Shown here one piece after another: positions 49,820-54,720 of a DNA stretch of 54,720 nt (position 1 is its first letter; each line of letters begins with the position of its first letter). Below the pieces are notes generated by a model. The model searched no databases. It was not told where the DNA came from and saw only the letters and a list, made by a program, of their open reading frames with translations. Both the position numbers and the translations under genes were made by a program. The stretch is taken from assembly GCA_016845365.1 (NCBI GenBank), contig JAERST010000006.1, forward strand, positions 1 to 54,720, written 5' to 3'. Source of the stretch: Methanobacteriota archaeon (GTDB lineage Archaea; Thermoplasmatota; Poseidoniia; Poseidoniales; Thalassarchaeaceae).

Positions 49820-51847
49820 TCACTCGGAGGCTGCAACGAGAGCCAACTCGCGCTCGCGATTGGTAATCTCAGCGAAAATCCCAGCAACGAACTCATCGAG
49901 CGCGACACCATTGCTCTGGTCACCATTTCGCGCCCGAATCGAAACAGTCCGACCAGCAGCCTCTTCCTCACCAAGAATCAACATGTAAGCCGGGCGCATC
50001 TTACGGTGCATGCGGATTTTCTTACCAATCGTCGCATCCGAATCATCAACCCGAACACGAACCCCAGCAGCCGCCAAAGCATCGCGAACAACTCCAGCGT
50101 ACTCGCGCTGCTTCTCTGAAATCGTAATCACCTGAACCTGAACCGGCGAGAGCCAAGTCGGGAAATTACCAATCCAATGCTCGATCAAGAATGCAACAAA
50201 GCGCTCATGCGTCGACAATGGCGCGCGATGAATCACGAAAACCTCATCATTCTCCTCGCCATTTTCATCTTTGTAACTCAACTCAAAGCGCTCCTTAGCA
50301 GCGAAGTCCAACTGAATCGTCGACATCGATTCCTCGCGCCCAAGAGCAGTTGTAAACTGAATATCGATCTTTGGACCATAGAAGGCCGCCTCGCCAGCAG
50401 CCTCGACGAAAGGAATCCCCAAATCGACCAAAATCGAGCGTAAATGCTCCTGAGTCGACTCCCAAATCTCAGCATCTCCGATATACTTCTCAGTATTCTC
50501 AGGATCCCAAAGACTCAGCCTCATGTGGAAGTTCTCGAACCCAAAGGTTCGGTAGTAATCGTTCACCATTTGCACGTTCGCACGCACCTCATCACCAACC
50601 TGGTCCAGCGTGCAATAGATGTGAGCATCATTCATCGAAAGCATGCGAACGCGAAGCAGTCCAGCCAGCGTGCCCGAGAGTTCGTTGCGGTAGACGGTGC
50701 CGTACTCTGCGATTCGAATCGGTAATTCGCGGTAACTTCGCTTCTTATTGCGGAAAACCAAGTGGTGCATTGGGCAGTTCATCGCCTTCAGGTAATACGT
50801 GCCATCGTCCATCTCCATCGGCGGGTACATGCTATCTGCATAGTGCGGGAGATGTCCGCTGCACTCGAATAATTGCTGTTTTGCGAGAACCGGGGTGGTG
50901 ACGCGATCGTAGCCATACGCCTCCTCGGTCTCGACCGCGTAGCGCTCGATTTCTGACTTCAGAATCTCTCCATTTGGTAGCCAGACCGGCAATCCCTTGC
51001 CGATTAACTCGTCAATCATGTAGAGTTCCATCTCTTTGCCGATTTTCTTGTGGTCGCGCTTGGCAGCTTCTTCGATTTGGCGCTGGCGCTCTTTGAGTCC
51101 CTCTTTCGTGGCGTAGCACATTCCGTAGATACGAACGAGGGACTCGCGTTTGCTGTCTGCGCGCCAGTAGGCTGTACTGGTGCTGGTTAGTTTGAACCAG
51201 CGCAGATGGGAAGTTGCTGGAACGTGTGGGCCTCGGCAGAGGTCGATGAAATCGCCTTGGCAATATGCCGAGGAGCCGACATCATGACCGATTTTATCGT
51301 CCATGATTTCGAGTTTGAATTTGTTATCTGAGAACATTTCGCGAAGGGAATCATTGTCCAATTCTTCGCGGATGATTTGGTGGTTTGCGCGCACGTGCTC
51401 GTTCATCTTCTTCTCGAGTGCGCGCAATTCAGCATCGCCGATTGGGTCCATGTGGAAATCGTAGTAGAAGCCATGGTCAATCGGCGGGCCGATAGTCGGC
51501 TTTGCATCTGGGAACATCTCGACGACAGCTTGCGCCAGAAGGTGAGCGCATGAGTGGCGCAGAATGTAGAGTCCGGCCTCGCTCTCACCGAGGATAGTCT
51601 CGACACTGCAGTCCGAATCCAGTTCGAAGGAAAAGTCGCGCTCGACGCCATTCACGAGGGCTGCAACAGCACCAGACTTGCGTCCGTGGACATTCTTGAT
51701 GACCTCGCCAGCGCTGATTCCGCTGGCGTATTCGTGGGTGCCTTCGGCGCCAACATCCACAGAAATCATCGACATGCGCGTCTCCTCAGCGCTTTCGCGT
51801 AGCGCATCGGATATGAAGCCCTTCACAGTAATGTTGTTCCATTCCAT
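49820..51847 (-). CDS. thrS: Threonyl-tRNA synthetase, bacterial-type
   Basis: This class II synthetase charges tRNA-Thr. From ATG 51847 it has 675 residues. A TGS-like start is followed by the N2 editing domain with LRHSCAHLLAQAVVEMFPDAK and LCRGPHV, the bacterial and eukaryotic editing site. The core has AMNCPMHHLVF, YRNELSG with motif 2, and the zinc ligands Cys, His and His. The typical archaeal form has a different, D-aminoacyl-tRNA deacylase-like editing domain, which is absent here. The region before the start is AT-rich (TATTATTC) without a binding site, so the message may be leaderless. It was probably acquired from a bacterium. Confidence 0.93.
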   Translation of the reverse strand: MEWNNITVKGFISDALRESAEETRMSMISVDVGAEGTHEYASGISAGEVIKNVHGRKSGAVAALVNGVERDFSFELDSDCSVETILGESEAGLYILRHSCAHLLAQAVVEMFPDAKPTIGPPIDHGFYYDFHMDPIGDAELRALEKKMNEHVRANHQIIREELDNDSLREMFSDNKFKLEIMDDKIGHDVGSSAYCQGDFIDLCRGPHVPATSHLRWFKLTSTSTAYWRADSKRESLVRIYGMCYATKEGLKERQRQIEEAAKRDHKKIGKEMELYMIDELIGKGLPVWLPNGEILKSEIERYAVETEEAYGYDRVTTPVLAKQQLFECSGHLPHYADSMYPPMEMDDGTYYLKAMNCPMHHLVFRNKKRSYRELPIRIAEYGTVYRNELSGTLAGLLRVRMLSMNDAHIYCTLDQVGDEVRANVQMVNDYYRTFGFENFHMRLSLWDPENTEKYIGDAEIWESTQEHLRSILVDLGIPFVEAAGEAAFYGPKIDIQFTTALGREESMSTIQLDFAAKERFELSYKDENGEENDEVFVIHRAPLSTHERFVAFLIEHWIGNFPTWLSPVQVQVITISEKQREYAGVVRDALAAAGVRVRVDDSDATIGKKIRMHRKMRPAYMLILGEEEAAGRTVSIRARNGDQSNGVALDEFVAGIFAEITNRERELALVAASE

Positions 51848-51974
51848 ATTTGAATAATAGAGCGAACTCAATGGAAAACTGATTTTTTGCACTATGTTCT
51901 TGAACCCCGACTTTAGATTAGAAATTGTTCAGCAGGATGCGAATGTCCGATCAACAACCCTCTGTGATGATATT

Positions 51975-53288
51975 ATGACTTCACCAATTACTACATCCGA
52001 ATTCATCAAGAGATCTAGAGAAATTCATGGAAAGAGGTATGATTACGGCAACGTGGTTTACAAAACTTCGAAGAAGAAAGTAGCTATCATTTGTAGAGAG
52101 CATGGGGTTTTTCACCAGATTCCTAACTCACATCTTAATGGAAGAGGTTGTATCAGATGTGCCGGTAAAAAGAAGAAGACTACTTCCGAGTTCGTCAGTG
52201 ATTGCATCAATGTACACGGTGATAGATATGATTATTCAAAGACAAATTATGTCGGTGCAAGAAAGAAACTGATTGTAACTTGTGTAGAACATGGTGACTT
52301 TGAGATACTCGCTTCAACGCATCTGAGAGGGGCAAATTGTCCTGATTGTGTCAATCAATATCAAAGGCTTGGTAAGAAGATATCCTGGACTACAGATTCA
52401 TGGATCAGTAAGTCGAGAGAACTTCACGGTGACTCTTACATATATTCTGAAACAAATTATGTTGATGCGAAAACAAAGGTAAGAATTCTTTGTCCTTCAC
52501 ATGGATTATTCCAAGTCTTACCTCGACATCACATAGGAAGGCGAATTGGCTGCCCCACATGTGGAGGGACAGAAAAAATGACAACAGAATCTTTCATTTC
52601 TGCTTCAAAAGTTGTCCATGGAGAAATGTTTGATTACTCGCAGACCAGGTATGAAAATGCCAAGAGTAAGGTGAAATTAATTTGCCCAATTCATGGTGAA
52701 TTTCAGATTACCCCTTCCGATCATCTTTATGGCCAGAAATCTGGGTGTCAATCTTGTAGCGGAAATCGTCCATTAACTGAAATTGAATGGATCGAAAAGG
52801 CAAATGATATTCATGATTCTGCATATGATTACGAGCATGGTCAAGATTGGGGTACAACGCGTTATATTACGGTGAATTGCAGAACACATGGACCTTGGAG
52901 GGTTCTCGTTAGCAATCACATCTATCGGGAGTCCGGTTGTCCAATTTGTTCTCCAAAGGGATATAATCAGAATCTTCCAGGATATTATTATGTTAATGCG
53001 ATAAAAAATCTTAATGGCGATGTGATATTCTATAAGGGAGGGATTAGCAACAATTATCTCAATAGATTGAAAGAACTCGAATCCGGTCTTCCCGAGGGTA
53101 TGAGCATAATTAACTTGGAGTCAATCTATTTTCAGGATGGAAAAGCAGCGATGGAATTAGAAAAGCAATTATTGTCAATCGACGAAATCAGGGCACCGAA
53201 AAGGGAATTTAATGGCGGAACTGAATTATTCTTGAAAAATCCTCTAGAGTTTCTTCGCAGTATCTCAAATTCAAATCTAAATATGTGA
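51975..53288 (+). CDS. Five zinc-ribbon repeats fused to a GIY-YIG-like domain
   Basis: From ATG 51975 (GTGATGAT upstream; an ATG at 51894 is possible) the protein has 437 residues. It shows five repeats of about 64 residues, each with a HG(K/D/E)xYDYS opening, then CxxHGxF, then a final GCxxC pair. In the frame from 51894 they lie near residues 37-89, 100-152, 170-223, 234-288 and 299-352. The C-terminal 90 residues (YYYVNAIKN, FYKGGISNNYLNRLKEL, then ELEKQLL and EFNGGTELF) look like a GIY-YIG or T5orf172-type nuclease. Codon use is strongly AT-rich, unlike the neighbours, so it was probably acquired. It may be a homing or mobile endonuclease; activity is inferred. Confidence 0.7.
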   Translation: MTSPITTSEFIKRSREIHGKRYDYGNVVYKTSKKKVAIICREHGVFHQIPNSHLNGRGCIRCAGKKKKTTSEFVSDCINVHGDRYDYSKTNYVGARKKLIVTCVEHGDFEILASTHLRGANCPDCVNQYQRLGKKISWTTDSWISKSRELHGDSYIYSETNYVDAKTKVRILCPSHGLFQVLPRHHIGRRIGCPTCGGTEKMTTESFISASKVVHGEMFDYSQTRYENAKSKVKLICPIHGEFQITPSDHLYGQKSGCQSCSGNRPLTEIEWIEKANDIHDSAYDYEHGQDWGTTRYITVNCRTHGPWRVLVSNHIYRESGCPICSPKGYNQNLPGYYYVNAIKNLNGDVIFYKGGISNNYLNRLKELESGLPEGMSIINLESIYFQDGKAAMELEKQLLSIDEIRAPKREFNGGTELFLKNPLEFLRSISNSNLNM

Positions 53289-53363
53289 GTTGGTAATATT
53301 TCTTTCAGTATTAATGGACCATTCATATTCAATTCTTGGCCACAAAATGGCTGGTCAAGTAAA

Positions 53364-54185
53364 ATGGTGTTAACTCAGCCAACCGCTGATAAACTTGAAT
53401 TTGAAAAATTTTATCTCAACAAAGATAATGAGGAGATTTACCATTTGGCATTATCGTACGATGTAATTTATCGAATAACGGAAACGAACAGTGGAGAAAT
53501 ACTGGATATCGGTGAAACAGGCACCTCAATAACAACCAGACAAAACGGTCGATTTCGCGAGAGTGAATGGAGAGAAATTGCTAGACAACGTAGCCTGTCA
53601 ATCGAAATAATGCATAAAAGTGGTCGAATTAATCGGAAAGAGGCGGAGACTGCTTATCTGAAGAACTACAAAAACCAAAATGGGCAACTGCCGAGAATGA
53701 ACCGCAAACAGGAGACTACGAGTACCGTCACCTATACAGAACAAAATTGGGTTAAAGGTATTCGGAATCTAGCGAGAGAAATGAATTCTGAATCCGAAGA
53801 ATTTGGTGTGAGGAATCTAACTAGAGGAAGAACAGATTCTCCAAATAAGATGTGGAAAAAAATTTCACATAAATTTAGGAAGTCTCCTGAATTATTGAAT
53901 GAAGTTCAGGTTTTGTTTGATTCGCCAAAGGGAATAGTTGGTTTAACTAATAACACATACATATTGTTTTCTAAAGGATTTCTTCCGTTTAGTAATTTCA
54001 AGAGGAAACAAACCATTCGTTTTTCTTCTATGTACATCGATGAAGAAGGTGAAATTGGTTATTGGGATTATGAGCAAGATGAGGCAATAAAATTCAACAA
54101 TATCTGGGTAGAAACGTTTGATTCAGACCAGACTGAATTCATGGTAAAATTGATTCAGTATGCTCTTAGAACGAAATGGAAGTAA
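53364..54185 (+). CDS. AT-rich gene with a GIY-YIG-like N-terminal domain
   Basis: The 273 residues include VIYRITETNSGEILDIGETG near residues 34-53, then Arg residues (RQNGRFRESEW), then KEAETAYLKNYKNQNGQLPRMN. This order matches a degenerate GIY-YIG domain with its Tyr, Arg and Glu. Residues 195-265 form a second domain with LTNNTYILFSKGFLP, perhaps PH-like, but I am unsure. It is as AT-rich as the preceding gene and follows it by 75 bases on the same strand, so both look like one island. No transposase or integrase is next to it. It converges on the carbamate kinase gene. Confidence 0.5.
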   Translation: MVLTQPTADKLEFEKFYLNKDNEEIYHLALSYDVIYRITETNSGEILDIGETGTSITTRQNGRFRESEWREIARQRSLSIEIMHKSGRINRKEAETAYLKNYKNQNGQLPRMNRKQETTSTVTYTEQNWVKGIRNLAREMNSESEEFGVRNLTRGRTDSPNKMWKKISHKFRKSPELLNEVQVLFDSPKGIVGLTNNTYILFSKGFLPFSNFKRKQTIRFSSMYIDEEGEIGYWDYEQDEAIKFNNIWVETFDSDQTEFMVKLIQYALRTKWK

Positions 54186-54188
54186 CTT

Positions 54189-54720
54189 CTATTCGATGGT
54201 GAATTGGGTACCAGCAGTACCCTCAACCATCGCCGGTAAATCAGCCAGCGCGCCAATTACGGCGCGCTGCCCACTCCGCGAAACGAAATTCGCCGCCGCC
54301 TCAACTTTCGGCCTCATCGAACCGGCGGCGAACTCGTACTTCGAAATCTCATCAGGAGTCGTCTTTTCGATCCGACGCGCATTCTCAGTTCCCCAATCGA
54401 GATACACCCCATCCGCGTCGGTCGCCATAATCAACAAATCAGCCTCCAATTCGAAAGCCAAAAGCGCGCTCGCTCGGTCTTTGTCAATCACCACTTCAAC
54501 CCCCTCAAGGTTGCCTTCCTCATTGTAAATCGTCGGAATTCCACCCCCTCCCGCGCAGATGACGATGGTGCCATTTTCAAGCAGCCAGTGAATCGGGCGC
54601 ATCTCGAAGATTCGATGCGGTTCAGGAGAGGGTACGACGCGTCGCCAGTGCTCCCCGTCGGGCTTCATCGCCCAGCCTTTTTCCGCTTCCAGGCGCTTCG
54701 CCTCAGCCTCGCTGTACACC
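54189..54720 (-). CDS. arcC: Carbamate kinase, C-terminal part (start outside window)
   Basis: Carbamate kinase moves phosphate between carbamoyl phosphate and ADP or ATP. The visible 177 residues are the second half: [70 protein letters not shown] (split here for length), and [16 protein letters not shown]. The frame stays open to the window edge, so the N-terminal half with the GNAL motif is missing only because the window ends. Its own GC-rich codon use contrasts with the adjacent AT-rich island. Confidence 0.93.
   Translation of the reverse strand, partial: VYSEAEAKRLEAEKGWAMKPDGEHWRRVVPSPEPHRIFEMRPIHWLLENGTIVICAGGGGIPTIYNEEGNLEGVEVVIDKDRASALLAFELEADLLIMATDADGVYLDWGTENARRIEKTTPDEISKYEFAAGSMRPKVEAAANFVSRSGQRAVIGALADLPAMVEGTAGTQFTIE

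Overview
The window looks like a chromosomal piece of an archaeon, most likely a marine planktonic euryarchaeote of the Marine Group II (Poseidoniales) type. That placement is an inference. It rests on a mix of archaeal genes (MC1 chromosomal protein, Cdc48 with a PRC-barrel neighbour, Lhr helicase, Hjc resolvase, presenilin-like protease, archaeal signal peptidase, PyrB-PyrI, NcsA, KH-domain Pno1/Dim2-like protein), bacterial-looking metabolic genes (leucine degradation, bacterial-type ThrRS, Sdh1-type succinate dehydrogenase), and many lipoproteins and surface proteins with calcium-type Asp-rich repeats. Ribosome binding sites are of the GGAGGTGA / GGTG kind. Genes are tightly packed with many 1-4 base stop-start overlaps.

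Layout. 1-7.4 kb: end of a KH-domain RNA-binding protein, a DUF63 membrane protein, then a four-gene leucine catabolism operon (methylcrotonyl-CoA carboxylase beta, methylglutaconyl-CoA hydratase, biotin carboxylase and a separate biotin carrier), and a DUF4126 membrane protein. 7.4-12.6 kb: serS, presenilin homolog, folC, a small anchored protein, dCMP deaminase, nucleotide-kinase-like protein. 12.6-20.5 kb: Lhr helicase, PI-PLC-like lipoprotein, a membrane protein overlapping signal peptidase I, and a site-2 protease. 20.5-24.3 kb: Hjc resolvase divergent from a RuvC/YqgF-like protein, macro-domain protein, stand-alone Lrp-type RAM domain, MC1, hemolysin III. 24.6-28.1 kb: succinate dehydrogenase sdhCAB on the minus strand.

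28.1-32.8 kb is repeat-rich. It has a 37-codon zinc-ribbon gene with a truncated second copy that differs only at synonymous sites, an M28 peptidase, and tRNA-Gly(CCC) flanked by tandem repeats that carry 5' and 3' pieces of that tRNA. Two long perfect hairpins and an aldehyde dehydrogenase follow. 32.8-39.5 kb: cdc48, PRC-barrel protein, DUF4350-like protein, DUF58 protein and a membrane protein, co-directional. 39.5-43.4 kb: small membrane protein, ncsA, GIY-YIG/zinc-knuckle protein, OsmC, pyrI-pyrB. 43.4-49.8 kb: GHMP sugar kinase followed by three large secreted or membrane proteins. 49.8-54.7 kb: thrS, an AT-rich two-gene island of GIY-YIG-like proteins (one with five zinc-ribbon repeats), and the end of a carbamate kinase gene.

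The strongest candidates for something new are the AT-rich GIY-YIG/zinc-ribbon island between thrS and arcC, the GIY-YIG plus CCHC zinc-knuckle protein, the tRNA-Gly repeat array, and the mini zinc-ribbon duplication. All functional calls come from reading motifs; no database search was run.
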